Shown here piece after piece: positions 1 through 8,017 of a stretch of 64,000 nucleotides of DNA. The notes beneath the pieces were generated by a model. It made no database searches and was not told where the DNA came from. It saw nothing but the letters and a program-made list of their open reading frames with translations. The position numbers and the translations under genes were made by a program. The DNA is from Ignavibacteria bacterium (lineage in GTDB: Bacteria > Bacteroidota > Ignavibacteria > Tepidaquicellales > OLB5). The stretch covers positions 1,065,970 through 1,129,969 of the forward strand of contig JAFLBX010000001.1 in NCBI GenBank assembly GCA_017303675.1. Direction: 5' to 3'. The first letter of the stretch is position 1. The number at the start of each line of letters is the position of its first letter.

Positions 1-1
1 A

Positions 2-460
2 GGTATGTTCAATATATTTATCGCAATATTCTCATTTGCGCTTGCCTTCGCGTTCTTTTCAGCGCCGGGCAAAACAAATGAGCCGGTTTCCTTCTTCATC
101 AGCTTCCTGATCTCAATCGCTGTATTCGGCCTGTTCCAGGCAATGTTCATGGCTAATGCCGGCGGCGCTTGGGATAATGCGAAGAAAGTTGTTGAAGTTG
201 ACCTGAAAGAAAAGAACACTCCGCTTCACGATGCTACAGTAGTAGGTGATACAGTGGGTGATCCGTTCAAAGATACATCATCAGTTGCCTTGAACCCGAT
301 CATTAAATTTACAACACTGTTCGGTCTCCTGGCTATGGAAATGGCTATTACTGAATCATTCAGAGCTACAGCTCCTTACGTTGGCGGATTATTCTTCCTC
401 ATCGCTATATACTTCGTATGGCGTTCATTCTACAAGATGAGAATCACCGCAAAGGCATAA
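2..460 (+). CDS. hppA: Membrane-bound ion-translocating pyrophosphatase, C-terminal part (5' end outside window)
   Basis: This is the C-terminal ~150 residues of an H+/Na+-translocating inorganic pyrophosphatase, an integral inner-membrane pump that uses PPi hydrolysis to move ions. The sequence shows the family's late signature: GGAWDNAKK followed about 30 residues later by VVGDTVGDPFKDT, whose Asp/Lys residues bind Mg-PPi, between hydrophobic segments at the start, middle and end. The reading frame is open to the left edge, so the Met at base 5 is most likely internal; full-length members are about 700 residues. The residues that separate K+-dependent from K+-independent types lie outside the window. 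A strong terminator follows directly. Pyruvate phosphate dikinase, which also uses or makes PPi, lies 9 kb downstream. Confidence 0.9.
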   Translation, partial: GMFNIFIAIFSFALAFAFFSAPGKTNEPVSFFISFLISIAVFGLFQAMFMANAGGAWDNAKKVVEVDLKEKNTPLHDATVVGDTVGDPFKDTSSVALNPIIKFTTLFGLLAMEMAITESFRATAPYVGGLFFLIAIYFVWRSFYKMRITAKA

Positions 461-480
461 ATTTCTGCAAATAAAAATTA

Positions 481-508
481 AAAAGGCACTCGTTTGAGTG
501 CCTTTTTT
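481..508 (+). terminator. Rho-independent terminator after hppA
   Basis: A perfect 7-bp stem GGCACTC / GAGTGCC (485-491 and 496-502) with a GTTT loop is followed by six T and preceded by four A. It lies 21 bases after the hppA stop codon. The A-run on the left could let it act on the minus-strand genes too. Confidence 0.88.
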
Positions 509-590
509 CGTTGTAAGCTTAATTCAGATTCCTTTAACTTGCTTTCATTCCGCGTCTCATCTTTAACATAGTTAGCAGGAAATGTTTCAG

Positions 591-950
591 CTAACCGATT
601 ATCATCTCTACATGGTGGCCTTCATCAGATTTAAAATCAAGTATCTTGCCGTCGTTTCCTGTTTCTATTGCATTTTTAAGTACCTTCAGGTCTATTTCTT
701 TAACACCGTGAACTTTTACAGGAAGCTTTCCTGTTGCTCTCATTATTGCTTTTGCAAATTTGAGCGGGATCGAAAGATTAACTTTATTCTTTCCTTCTTT
801 AAGAACATTTATTCTCAGGTTCTTATCTTTTGTTTCTGTTCTAACAGGTGTTCTTTCTTCCTTAACGGCATCAATCAGCGCAGATGCCTGATCAGAATTG
901 ATTTTACCATCCTCAAGCAGTTTCAGTATGCGTTTAATATCGTCACTCAT
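591..950 (-). CDS. SHOCT-like domain protein paired with DUF2089 regulator
   Basis: This 119-residue protein has no signal peptide or membrane segment. The first ~30 residues (DDIKRILKLLEDGKINSDQASALIDAV) are a short helical module of the SHOCT-like type also found at the end of DUF2089 and YvlB-like proteins. The remainder is a small alpha/beta domain rich in Lys, Val and Ile, of unknown function. It is read 11 bases after the DUF2089-type gene at 962-1330, whose own C-terminus carries the same kind of module, so the two are probably one operon and may interact through these helices. No clear Shine-Dalgarno sequence is visible. A regulatory or anti-regulatory partner role is inference from context only. 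Confidence 0.75.
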   Translation of the reverse strand: MSDDIKRILKLLEDGKINSDQASALIDAVKEERTPVRTETKDKNLRINVLKEGKNKVNLSIPLKFAKAIMRATGKLPVKVHGVKEIDLKVLKNAIETGNDGKILDFKSDEGHHVEMIIG

Positions 951-961
951 ATTTTTTTTGT

Positions 962-1330
962 TTATTTATTTTCATTAATTTTTTTCAAAGCCTCTTCCGG
1001 GGTAATTTCTCCGCGCTCAAGCAGGTCTATTACAGAAGGGGATTTTTCCGGCTTTTCAGCTTCAATATTATAGCCAAACGCTTTTATCAGGTCATTCAGT
1101 TTACCCTTTACTGTTGGATAAGATATCCCCATCTCTTTTTCCACATCTTTGATGCTCCCGCTGTTTTTAATAAAGATCTCTGCAAAAGCCAGTTGATCTT
1201 CACTTAGCCGGTCAAACTTAGAAAGGGAAAAATCATTTTCTATTACTGTTCCGCATGTATTGCAGCTTAACCGGGTTGCCTTCATTGCTGATGAACATAC
1301 CGGGCAGCTATTTATTAACTTATATGACAT
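962..1330 (-). CDS. DUF2089 family zinc-ribbon/HTH putative transcriptional regulator
   Basis: 122 residues in three visible parts. The first is an N-terminal zinc ribbon with CPVC and CNTC pairs (Cys 9, 12, 23, 26). The second is a central helix-turn-helix-like segment around residues 45-85 (SIKDVEKEMGISYPTVKGKLNDL). The third is a C-terminal SHOCT-like helix pair (VIDLLERGEITPEEALKKI). This order is that of the DUF2089 family, which is presumed to bind DNA; no target is known to me. The gene is divergent from the three-membrane-protein cassette across a 246-base AT-rich gap that contains a duplicated 12-mer, so that gap is a reasonable place to look for its operator. Confidence 0.82.
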   Translation of the reverse strand: MSYKLINSCPVCSSAMKATRLSCNTCGTVIENDFSLSKFDRLSEDQLAFAEIFIKNSGSIKDVEKEMGISYPTVKGKLNDLIKAFGYNIEAEKPEKSPSVIDLLERGEITPEEALKKINENK

Positions 1331-1381
1331 TAACTATTTTTTTCAAAAATAAAACAAAGCTTCATAATAATCAAGTATATT

Positions 1382-1445
1382 ATTAAGAATATTAATATTA
1401 TTGCAATTATATGTTATAAATATTAATTATATCATTAAGAATATT
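1382..1445. repeat. Duplicated 12-mer ATTAAGAATATT in the divergent promoter region
   Basis: Identical ATTAAGAATATT copies lie at 1382-1393 and 1434-1445, 52 bases (about five helical turns) apart, between the DUF2089 gene and the plus-strand cassette. They may be binding sites of one of the adjacent regulators, but the region is very AT-rich and chance cannot be excluded. Confidence 0.35.
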
Positions 1446-1488
1446 TAGTTATTTTGGATATTTTAATAAAATTCTATAATAATTCCGC

Positions 1489-1519
1489 TTGACAAATCAA
1501 TTTGTACGAAGTATATTTG
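1489..1519 (+). promoter_or_regulatory. Bacteroidota-type promoter for the membrane-protein cassette
   Basis: CTTG ending at 1491, a 20-base spacer, and TATATTTG at 1512-1519 match the Bacteroidota housekeeping promoter pattern TTTG-N19-TAnnTTTG. Transcription would start near 1524, giving a leader of about 50 bases before the first gene at 1577. Confidence 0.6.
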
Positions 1520-1576
1520 TAAAGTACTTTAAAAAATAAAGTAGATATTTATTAAATTTTATTAAATATTGTAAGA

Positions 1577-2176
1577 ATGGATACTAAACAGGCAGAACTT
1601 GAACTTACTGAGATAAAACGTATCATGGCTGATAGCCGGCGCATTATGGTTGATGATGGTATAGGTTTTATTCTATGGGGGACTTTGGTGGCTGCCGGTT
1701 TGATAGCAACATATTTATCAGTACTCGGATATATTCCCTGGAATATTACCAGTATTGCATGGTTTGCGCTTATTGGTACAGGATGGATAATTACCATATT
1801 ACAGTATAGAAATGAAGATAAAAAACGTAAAGCGGTTACCTTTGCCGGTAAAGTTGCAGGTGCTATTTGGGGTTCGGCAGGGTTTACAATGACTATTATT
1901 GGATTTATAGGTTCTGCAACAGGGCTGGTTAAAGGAATGGGAATTTCACCACTAATGGCTTGTGTACTTGCTGCAGCTTTTTTTGTTAGCGGTGTAATTT
2001 ATAATGATAAAACCTTCCGCTACCTTAGCTTTGGCTGGTGGGCTGGAGCCATTTTAATGTTTTTCTGGCACTCGCCGCATACTTTGCTGCTGTTTGCCCT
2101 CATGATAATATTTATGCAGGTACTACCCGGATTTATTATGTACAAAAAATGGAAGAAGGAAATAAATGCAGCCTAG
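1577..2176 (+). CDS. Multi-pass membrane protein, paralogue 1 of a tandem triplet
   Basis: 199 residues. An N-terminal soluble helix with the pattern AELELTEIKRIMADSR is followed by about six hydrophobic segments (roughly 30-50, 56-76, 95-117, 122-142, 148-168, 170-190). Conserved features shared with the next two genes are a Trp after the first helix (ILWG), FAGK before the third segment, GWWAG, a His in the loop that follows, and a C-terminal YKKWK. I do not recognise a named family. The start at 1577 is the first Met after the promoter. It overlaps the next gene by 11 bases, so translation is probably coupled. Function is unknown; a role in sensing or membrane stress would be a guess based only on the neighbouring regulator. 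Confidence 0.8.
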   Translation: MDTKQAELELTEIKRIMADSRRIMVDDGIGFILWGTLVAAGLIATYLSVLGYIPWNITSIAWFALIGTGWIITILQYRNEDKKRKAVTFAGKVAGAIWGSAGFTMTIIGFIGSATGLVKGMGISPLMACVLAAAFFVSGVIYNDKTFRYLSFGWWAGAILMFFWHSPHTLLLFALMIIFMQVLPGFIMYKKWKKEINAA

Positions 2177-2756
2177 TATAAATAAACAGCAGGCAGAGCT
2201 CGAGCTTTCCCTGATAAGAAAAGTAATGGAAGACAGCCGTAAGGCTGTATATGATACAAGTAAACAGGGCACCTACTGGACTTTAATAATGGCTCCGGCT
2301 ATTTTGATAAACTACCTGATGATAATAACCGGGATAGCAAATGAATATACCGGTTTATTATGGCTTGCTGCGGTAATTGCCGGCACTATAGGCTCAATAG
2401 TAATTGCACGAAAAGAAAAAAAGACTGTTCGTGTAAAAACATTCGCCGGAAAGATCTTAACATCGATCGGAATAGCTGCCGGAGGCGCAAATTTGATTTT
2501 GGGGATCTCATCTGGATTCTTTAATGCTTTTGACCCTGTATATATTGTACCCGCAGATTCAGTAATTTTAGGAATGGCTTTTTATTTGGTGGCAGTAATT
2601 CAGCAGATCAAAATCCTGAAATTCTTCGCATTCATTTGGTGGGCAGGCGCTGTTTTCTTTTTCTTTTTTCCGGGTATGCACTGCCTTCTTTTCCTTGCTG
2701 TGATGCTTATACTTATGGTTTTGCTGCCGAAAATAGAAGGGAGCAAGAATGCTTAG
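2166..2756 (+). CDS. Multi-pass membrane protein, paralogue 2 of a tandem triplet
   Basis: 196 residues with the same plan as its neighbours: soluble N-terminal helix (AELELSLIRKVMEDSR), about six hydrophobic segments, FAGK in the middle, WWAG and a His near the end. It is the most divergent of the three: the C-terminal YKKWK is replaced by a short LPKIEG tail and the GWW Gly by Ile. The start lies inside the 3' end of paralogue 1, behind GAAGGAA. Function unknown; it is clearly an ancient tandem duplicate rather than a recent copy, since DNA identity is low. Confidence 0.78.
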   Translation: MQPSINKQQAELELSLIRKVMEDSRKAVYDTSKQGTYWTLIMAPAILINYLMIITGIANEYTGLLWLAAVIAGTIGSIVIARKEKKTVRVKTFAGKILTSIGIAAGGANLILGISSGFFNAFDPVYIVPADSVILGMAFYLVAVIQQIKILKFFAFIWWAGAVFFFFFPGMHCLLFLAVMLILMVLLPKIEGSKNA

Positions 2757-2781
2757 CAAAAATTTAACCGGTGAGAGCAGT

Positions 2782-3390
2782 ATGAACAGCAATATGGAAG
2801 CTGAAAACGAGCTGCTGGTAATAAAAAAGATCGTTCAGGATAGCCGAAATGCCGTTGCGGATAATGGCTGGCATTATATTTACTGGGGGGTAATTGTAAC
2901 AATAGCCCTCATTATAAACTATTGGATGATATTGAATAATTCATCTATGAACTCCCAGGGAATGCTGTGGTTTGTTTCAATGATTTCAGCCTCTGTAATT
3001 GAAATGATCATAACTAAAAAAATAGACAAAAATGATAAAGAAAAAAATTTTTCCGGCAGATTGTTAAGTTCTTTATGGGGTGTATCAGGTGCATGCATGT
3101 TTATTTTCGGATTTATCGGAACACTTTCCGGGGCATACAACCCCATTTTTATTTTTCCTGTAATATGCACAGTTTTAGGCGCAGCGTACTTTATCAGCGG
3201 AACCATACAGCAGGTAAATTGGCTTAAATACATTACGATCGGTTGGTGGACAGGTTCATTATTAATGTTCATATATCCCGGTATTCATTCAATACTTATC
3301 TTCGCTGCAATGCTTATATTGTTCCAGATAATTCCCGGTATAATTCTGTATAAAAAATGGAAAGCATCTTATACAATAGTTAATGACTGA
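2782..3390 (+). CDS. Multi-pass membrane protein, paralogue 3 of a tandem triplet
   Basis: 202 residues from the chosen start. An upstream Met at 2749 is possible, but the Met at 2782 has GGTGAGAG at 2770-2777 before it and aligns with the N-termini of the paralogues (ENELLVIKKIVQDSR). The body has about six hydrophobic segments with YWG after the first helix, FSGR, GWWTG, a His in the last loop and a C-terminal YKKWK, closest in plan to paralogue 1. The stop codon overlaps the start of the winged-helix gene by 8 bases, tying the membrane proteins and the regulator into one translationally coupled unit. Confidence 0.78.
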   Translation: MNSNMEAENELLVIKKIVQDSRNAVADNGWHYIYWGVIVTIALIINYWMILNNSSMNSQGMLWFVSMISASVIEMIITKKIDKNDKEKNFSGRLLSSLWGVSGACMFIFGFIGTLSGAYNPIFIFPVICTVLGAAYFISGTIQQVNWLKYITIGWWTGSLLMFIYPGIHSILIFAAMLILFQIIPGIILYKKWKASYTIVND

Positions 3391-3679
3391 TTTTAATTAC
3401 CATGAAATAGACGATGTTATACATTCACGTATAAGAACCGCTATTATGGCGGTGCTAATCAGCGTTGATGAAGCTGAATTTACGTTCATTCGTGAAAAAA
3501 TTAACGCAACAGACGGCAATCTAAGCGTACATTTAAAAAAGCTTGAAGACAATAATTATATTTCCGTAAAGAAAGAGTTTATTGACCGCAAGCCCGTTAC
3601 AAGGTATAAGATAACAGAAACAGGAAGAAAAGCATTTGAAGATTATATCAAAAAACTTGAAAGTATAATAAAAAGATAG
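3383..3679 (+). CDS. Winged-helix transcriptional regulator (HTH_34/MarR-like)
   Basis: A compact 98-residue DNA-binding protein. The recognition helix region is around DGNLSVHLKKLEDNNYISV (residues 43-62), and the wing is formed by FIDRKPVTRYKITETGRKAF. This is the layout of the stand-alone HTH_34 / PadR- and MarR-like regulators common in Bacteroidota, which often lack a ligand domain. It overlaps the third membrane protein by 8 bases, so it is probably autoregulated together with the cassette. The effector is unknown; one of the membrane proteins may act as a sensor or sequestering partner, which is inference. Confidence 0.85.
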   Translation: MTDFNYHEIDDVIHSRIRTAIMAVLISVDEAEFTFIREKINATDGNLSVHLKKLEDNNYISVKKEFIDRKPVTRYKITETGRKAFEDYIKKLESIIKR

Positions 3680-3722
3680 CAGCAAATATCAAATACTAAA
3701 TAACAATTTAATTTATAACATT

Positions 3723-4022
3723 ATGGATACTCAAAATAATTTTAACAGCAGCTCCCAGCCCAGGGATGAAAGATTATGGAGGCTTGCAAAAAAAAGAGCT
3801 GAATTTAAAAAACATTTATTAACATATCTTGTTATTAATATATTTTTCTGGGCATTTTGGGCGTTTAATTCGTTCAGACATAACGATTTTGATTTCCCCT
3901 GGCCGGTATTTGTAACGTTTGGCTGGGGTATCGGGCTTGGCATCAATTACATTTCCGCTTATTCTTCTTCATTTGAATCATTGCGTGAAAAAGAATACAA
4001 TAAACTGATAAATAAAAACTAA
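3723..4022 (+). CDS. 2TM domain-containing protein
   Basis: 99 residues. A basic helix (LWRLAKKRAEFKKHLLTYLVIN) leads into two membrane segments around residues 34-48 and 58-80, the arrangement of the Bacteroidota 2TM domain. The segment VTFGWGIGLGINY is typical. The domain is often found attached to LytTR or histidine kinase proteins or alone next to HTH regulators; here it follows one by 43 bases. Its biochemical role is not established. Confidence 0.8.
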   Translation: MDTQNNFNSSSQPRDERLWRLAKKRAEFKKHLLTYLVINIFFWAFWAFNSFRHNDFDFPWPVFVTFGWGIGLGINYISAYSSSFESLREKEYNKLINKN

Positions 4023-4049
4023 TAATCACATAATACTGCAGGTACAGCA

Positions 4050-6239
4050 ATGAAATATTTAATTACTTTATTATTACTTTTATCTTCCGGCATATACAGC
4101 CAGGATGTAAAAATATCCGGGAAAATTACCGGTGAACAGAACTTGCCCCTTTTTGGAGCTAACGTGGTGATAGAAGGAACAATTGACGGCGCTACCACGG
4201 ATTCAACCGGCTACTATGAGTTTGAAACATCAAAAACCGGTGTGCAAAACATTCTGTTTACATATATTGATTACAGCGATAAACGCCAGACTGTAAACAT
4301 CGAAGCCGGTAAGCCAATGGAGCTGAATGTACAGCTGCAAAAAGCTGTTGTAGAAACCGAAGAGATAATTGTAACAGCAAGCTCATATACTTCAGGGCAG
4401 AATTCTCAGGTAACAATTACACCTTTGGAAATCGTCAGAATTCCGGGCTCCGATGGAGACCTTTTCCGCGCCATTACAACATTCCCGGGCTCAAACCAGG
4501 TTGATGAAGGCAGCAGAATTACAGTCCGCGGCGGAGACGCTAACGAAGTGCTTACTATATTAGACCAGGCTTCACTTTATAACCCGTTTATCTTTGATGA
4601 TGATTTCAATACTTCATCATATACTACTATCAACCCTTGGGGCCTGCGTGGTATCAATTTTTCAAGCGGGGGATTTTCTGCCAAGTTTGGTAATGTACTT
4701 TCGGCTGTGCTTGATCTTAAAACATATGAAATGCCGCAGGGTACAGGCGGATTCCTCTGGCTCGGGCTGGCAAATGTTGGTATGAGCGGTGTTTACCTTA
4801 ATCAAAAGAAAGATTTCGGCGCTACAATTGATATTGGTCAAACAATACTCGAGCCTTATTTTAAGCTCAACGGGTATCTTACCGATAGGTACGACCCAAT
4901 TCCGCTTGCAAGAGGTATTGGCGGTTCTTTAGCATGGAAACCTTCCAAAAGCAGCAACCTGAAAGCTGTATTTGATTACAGCAAAGATAAAATTGGAATC
5001 AGGAACTCAAGCCCTTCATACGATGGATTTTTTAATTCAGGCTCTGAAACAGTTTTCGGCAATTTAAAATACTCTGCAGGTCTTGGAGCCAAGACATATT
5101 ACAGCATGGGGCTTTCATACAGCAATCACATTGATGATGTTTTGTATGGAGTGCTTAATACTGTTGCAAAACAGCGTTATGCCAAATACAGGCTTGATGT
5201 TACTCACCAGCTTTCAAAAAAAGTTGATATTAATACCGGCGCTGAGTATGAATACAATGAAGACCGCTTCTCCGGAAGGGTTCCGCAGTACAGCTATGCA
5301 ATTGGCAATAATGCCCCCTTCTTTGATGTTAACTCACTTAACCATACCGGCAGAATAGGAGCTTACATTGAAACACAGATAAAGCCCGCAAAAAGATTTT
5401 TTATAATACCCGGAATCAGAGTTGATAACCATACTCTTTCCAAAAAAACCGTTGTTGACCCCAGGCTTTCAATGGGATGGAAGTTCGCAAAAGATATGGT
5501 TCTGCGCGGAGCCGTTGGACTGTATCACCAGTTCCCAAGGCTTGAGTACTATGCGCAGTCAGATAACAACAATTTAAAACCTGAACAGGCAGCTCATTAC
5601 ATACTTGGTTATGAGCTTAACAAAATGGAAGGCCTATTCCTCTTCAGGGTGGAAGGTTATTATAAGCAGTATAAAGATCTTGTGCTGCGTGATAAGAACA
5701 GTTTCCTGTATAACTCCAACGGCAAAGGATATGCAAGGGGAGTGGATGTATTCCTGAAATCAGGTATCACAAATAAATATTCCACCTGGATATCGTACGC
5801 GTACACTGATTCCAAACGCAGCCAGTATGAAGCACAGAACGAAGCACCCGCTAATTATGATATTACACATAACTTAACATTTGTAGCCAGCTATAATATT
5901 AGTGATGTGATAACAACCGGGTTAACATACAGAATTTCTACCGGCAAACCTTACACTCCCGTTACAGGCGGCGTGTACGATCCGCAGAATAATGTTTACC
6001 AGCCCATATATGCTGAAACCAACAGCGGAAGATTCCCCACTTACCAAAGAATGGATGTTAATTTCCAGTACATATTTTCACTCTTTGGCAGGTTTGCAAT
6101 AGCGGTATTCCAGATAAACAATCTGCTTAACCAGAAGAATCTGTATGATTATACATATAATTTTGATTATACCAAACGCGAAGAGATTGTCACAACCAAC
6201 AAAAGGCAGTTTTATTTGGGACTGGGATTACAGTTCTAA
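4050..6239 (+). CDS. TonB-dependent receptor with carboxypeptidase-like regulatory domain
   Basis: 729 residues. A signal peptide (residues 1-17, ending SGIYS) is followed by a CarboxypepD_reg-like beta-sandwich (about 22-105, starting ISGKITGEQNLPLFGANV), a plug domain (about 105-215, with VRGGDANEVLTILDQASLYNPF) and a 22-stranded barrel that ends in an aromatic-terminated strand (FYLGLGLQF). Such receptors import large ligands through the outer membrane using TonB energy. The ligand cannot be told from sequence; no SusD partner is adjacent. It lies 27 bases after the 2TM gene and so probably shares the cassette's promoter. Confidence 0.9.
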   Translation: MKYLITLLLLLSSGIYSQDVKISGKITGEQNLPLFGANVVIEGTIDGATTDSTGYYEFETSKTGVQNILFTYIDYSDKRQTVNIEAGKPMELNVQLQKAVVETEEIIVTASSYTSGQNSQVTITPLEIVRIPGSDGDLFRAITTFPGSNQVDEGSRITVRGGDANEVLTILDQASLYNPFIFDDDFNTSSYTTINPWGLRGINFSSGGFSAKFGNVLSAVLDLKTYEMPQGTGGFLWLGLANVGMSGVYLNQKKDFGATIDIGQTILEPYFKLNGYLTDRYDPIPLARGIGGSLAWKPSKSSNLKAVFDYSKDKIGIRNSSPSYDGFFNSGSETVFGNLKYSAGLGAKTYYSMGLSYSNHIDDVLYGVLNTVAKQRYAKYRLDVTHQLSKKVDINTGAEYEYNEDRFSGRVPQYSYAIGNNAPFFDVNSLNHTGRIGAYIETQIKPAKRFFIIPGIRVDNHTLSKKTVVDPRLSMGWKFAKDMVLRGAVGLYHQFPRLEYYAQSDNNNLKPEQAAHYILGYELNKMEGLFLFRVEGYYKQYKDLVLRDKNSFLYNSNGKGYARGVDVFLKSGITNKYSTWISYAYTDSKRSQYEAQNEAPANYDITHNLTFVASYNISDVITTGLTYRISTGKPYTPVTGGVYDPQNNVYQPIYAETNSGRFPTYQRMDVNFQYIFSLFGRFAIAVFQINNLLNQKNLYDYTYNFDYTKREEIVTTNKRQFYLGLGLQF

Positions 6240-6334
6240 GTAAGGCAAAAACAAAACAAAAGTCAGACTCAAAGACACTAAGAAAAGATTTTTAACCGCA
6301 AAGGACGCCAAGACGCGAAGAAAAGATTTTTTGA

Positions 6335-6400
6335 GTAGCCACGGGTTTTAACCCGTGGAAAAAGAAGCCAAATATTATACGGCTTTAGCCGCGATTTAAA
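6335..6400. repeat. REP-like palindromes in the 6240-6521 intergenic stretch
   Basis: A near-perfect 20-base palindrome CCACGGGTTTTAACCCGTGG (6339-6358) is followed by CGGCTTTAGCCG (6380-6391). The bases just before (6290-6330) contain a degenerate tandem (ACGCCAAGACGCGAAG) and those after (6478-6507) a repeated TTTCACGTTT. No gene is visible here. The paired hairpins look like REP-type elements of the kind mobilised by REP-associated transposases; none of those enzymes is in the window. Confidence 0.6.
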
Positions 6401-6521
6401 GTATCTGAATGCATTATTTGCAAAACTAACAAACTTAATATATAAATCAAAATAAAAAGGAAATGTTGGTTGTCATTCGTTTCACGTTTGACATTTCACG
6501 TTTCACAAAAGGAAGATTAAA

Positions 6522-7298
6522 ATGAAAACTGTGATTCTTGCATTACTGTTAGCTGTGTTAACAACACTAAACACCGCCCACCTAAAAGCTGATGATTACA
6601 CCGATGCTATGCTTAAAGCCATCAAAAAAATGGGTGATGCTGCTGATAAGAACGATAAAGCCGCTATGCTGAAAGTGCGCGGTGATTTTGAGCGTATCCT
6701 GCAGCTTAAAAAAAATGAGTGGATGGTAAATTATTACCTCGGGTCCTTAGATTACATGCTCTCACGCACAGCCGCAGAAGAAAAGAATAATGATGATGTG
6801 AAGAAGTATACTGAATCTGCGATCAGCCTTTTTGATAAATGCACCGATATGAATGACCAGTTTGCCGATGCGTATATTATGAAAATGGCTGCCCAGGGAA
6901 ACCGCTGGCAGTATGAGCCGAACAAAATGAATGATATCATTGCCAAAACCCAGGAAGCCAAGGATATCGCAATGAAGCTTGAGCCTGAAAATCCGAGGTT
7001 TTATTTAATAGATGGTTATATGACATTCTACACACCTGAGAGCTTTGGCGGCGGTGTTGATAAGGCGCAGCCGATGTTTGAAAAAGCATGGGAATACTCA
7101 AAAACATACAAACCCAAAGACGAAACATACCCCAACTGGGGCAACGACCAGGCTGCGGGTATGGTCGCAATGTGTTATATTAAAAATGGCAAAATGGATG
7201 AAGCCAAAAAATGGATTGATATGGCGCTGGAAGTGAAGCCTGAATCAAACTTTATCAAAGGCTTTGTGATGACAGAATATGATAGGGCGAAAAAGTAG
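6522..7298 (+). CDS. Secreted TPR-like protein
   Basis: 258 residues with a cleavable signal peptide (about 1-23). The mature part is almost entirely helical and repetitive, with TPR-like units such as WMVNYYLGSLDYML, AMKLEPENPRFYLIDGYM and GKMDEAKKWIDMALEVKPES. It should be periplasmic and act as a protein-binding scaffold; the partner is unknown. The start has GGAAGA eight bases upstream. The gene is separated from the TonB receptor by a repeat-bearing gap, so it may have its own promoter. Confidence 0.78.
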   Translation: MKTVILALLLAVLTTLNTAHLKADDYTDAMLKAIKKMGDAADKNDKAAMLKVRGDFERILQLKKNEWMVNYYLGSLDYMLSRTAAEEKNNDDVKKYTESAISLFDKCTDMNDQFADAYIMKMAAQGNRWQYEPNKMNDIIAKTQEAKDIAMKLEPENPRFYLIDGYMTFYTPESFGGGVDKAQPMFEKAWEYSKTYKPKDETYPNWGNDQAAGMVAMCYIKNGKMDEAKKWIDMALEVKPESNFIKGFVMTEYDRAKK

Positions 7299-7304
7299 TT
7301 CTTG

Positions 7305-7384
7305 GTATCAGGAATTAGTTTGTTGTGACAGGTATTAATTAGCGGTAACAGGTATTAAGTCGTGGTGTCAGGTATCTACCTGAC
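7305..7384 (+). repeat. Four tandem units of exactly 20 bases merging into a terminator
   Basis: Units start at 7305, 7325, 7345 and 7365 and share the pattern GTNNCAGGTATTA. The last unit departs after CAGGTATC to complete the hairpin that forms the terminator. Divergence between units is moderate. Confidence 0.75.
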
Positions 7385-7396
7385 ACCATTTTTTTT
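7363..7396 (+). terminator. Rho-independent terminator after the TPR gene
   Basis: A perfect 12-bp inverted repeat TGGTGTCAGGTA / TACCTGACACCA (7363-7374 and 7377-7388) is followed by eight T. The two-base gap means the innermost pairs open in a real RNA loop. Confidence 0.88.
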
Positions 7397-7504
7397 GCGG
7401 AATTGAAACATGATGCAAATCATTTTATAGCCTAATTCAAAACATTATCTTTGAAAAAGGGAACTTTACTGAAATTAGAAATTGCCCTTTAATAGGTGGT
7501 TATC

Positions 7505-7966
7505 ATGTTAAGAAATATTTCAATCTTTACAATTTTACTTTTGATATTCATAAGCACTTCGAATGCTCAATTAATAAACAAAAAGGAATCCCGTTTAAAG
7601 GAATTAAAACCAACCGTAACTGATCTTTCTTTAAACAATAATCTTTATTCACAAAATTCAATCACACCCAAAAAAAGTTTATTGCTTGCGGGCGGACTCT
7701 CTTTTATAATTCCCGGCGCAGCATTGGGTCAGTTTTACAAGGAAGAATTTATTAATGGCGGAATAAGGTTAGGTATTTCGGGGTTATGTGTTTTGTGGTT
7801 TTTTCTTGCCCCTCCGTATAGTATCACAGGTGATGGTCCTTCAAGTAATCAAAAATTTCATGCGGCATTATTATTTACTGCTAATTGGATTGCATCAGTT
7901 ATTGATGCGTTCTTACCTTCAAAAAAAACTGTCAACAAAACCAAAAAACAGTATCATTCGTTTTAA
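7505..7966 (+). CDS. Small exported membrane protein of unknown function
   Basis: 153 residues from the ATG at 7505, preferred over an in-frame GTG at 7496 because AGGTGG (7494-7499) sits five bases before it. An N-terminal signal sequence ends near SNAQ. After a polar stretch come two or three hydrophobic segments (SLLLAGGLSFIIPGAALGQFY; GIRLGISGLCVLWFFLAP; AALLFTANWIASVIDAF), similar in layout to DUF5683/TM2-like proteins, where a Gly-rich turn precedes a helical hairpin. No catalytic motif is visible. Confidence 0.65.
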   Translation: MLRNISIFTILLLIFISTSNAQLINKKESRLKELKPTVTDLSLNNNLYSQNSITPKKSLLLAGGLSFIIPGAALGQFYKEEFINGGIRLGISGLCVLWFFLAPPYSITGDGPSSNQKFHAALLFTANWIASVIDAFLPSKKTVNKTKKQYHSF

Positions 7967-7983
7967 TTTATTTTTTAAAACTA

Positions 7984-8013
7984 TTTGTAACACGAGTATT
8001 TTTTGTATCTTTG
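7984..8013 (+). promoter_or_regulatory. Bacteroidota-type promoter directly abutting a start codon
   Basis: TTTG at 7984-7987, an 18-base spacer and TATCTTTG at 8006-8013 closely match TTTG-N19-TAnnTTTG. The ATG follows at 8018, so the transcript would be leaderless or nearly so. Confidence 0.65.
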
Positions 8014-8017
8014 TAAT

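Noticed and set aside
582-1073. Plus-strand open frame of 163 codons
   Set aside because: It lies over the DUF2089/SHOCT genes and reads as a Phe/Cys-rich shadow with no domain features.
7305-7384. Tandem 20-mers as a CRISPR array
   Set aside because: Units are contiguous with no spacers and no cas genes exist in the window.
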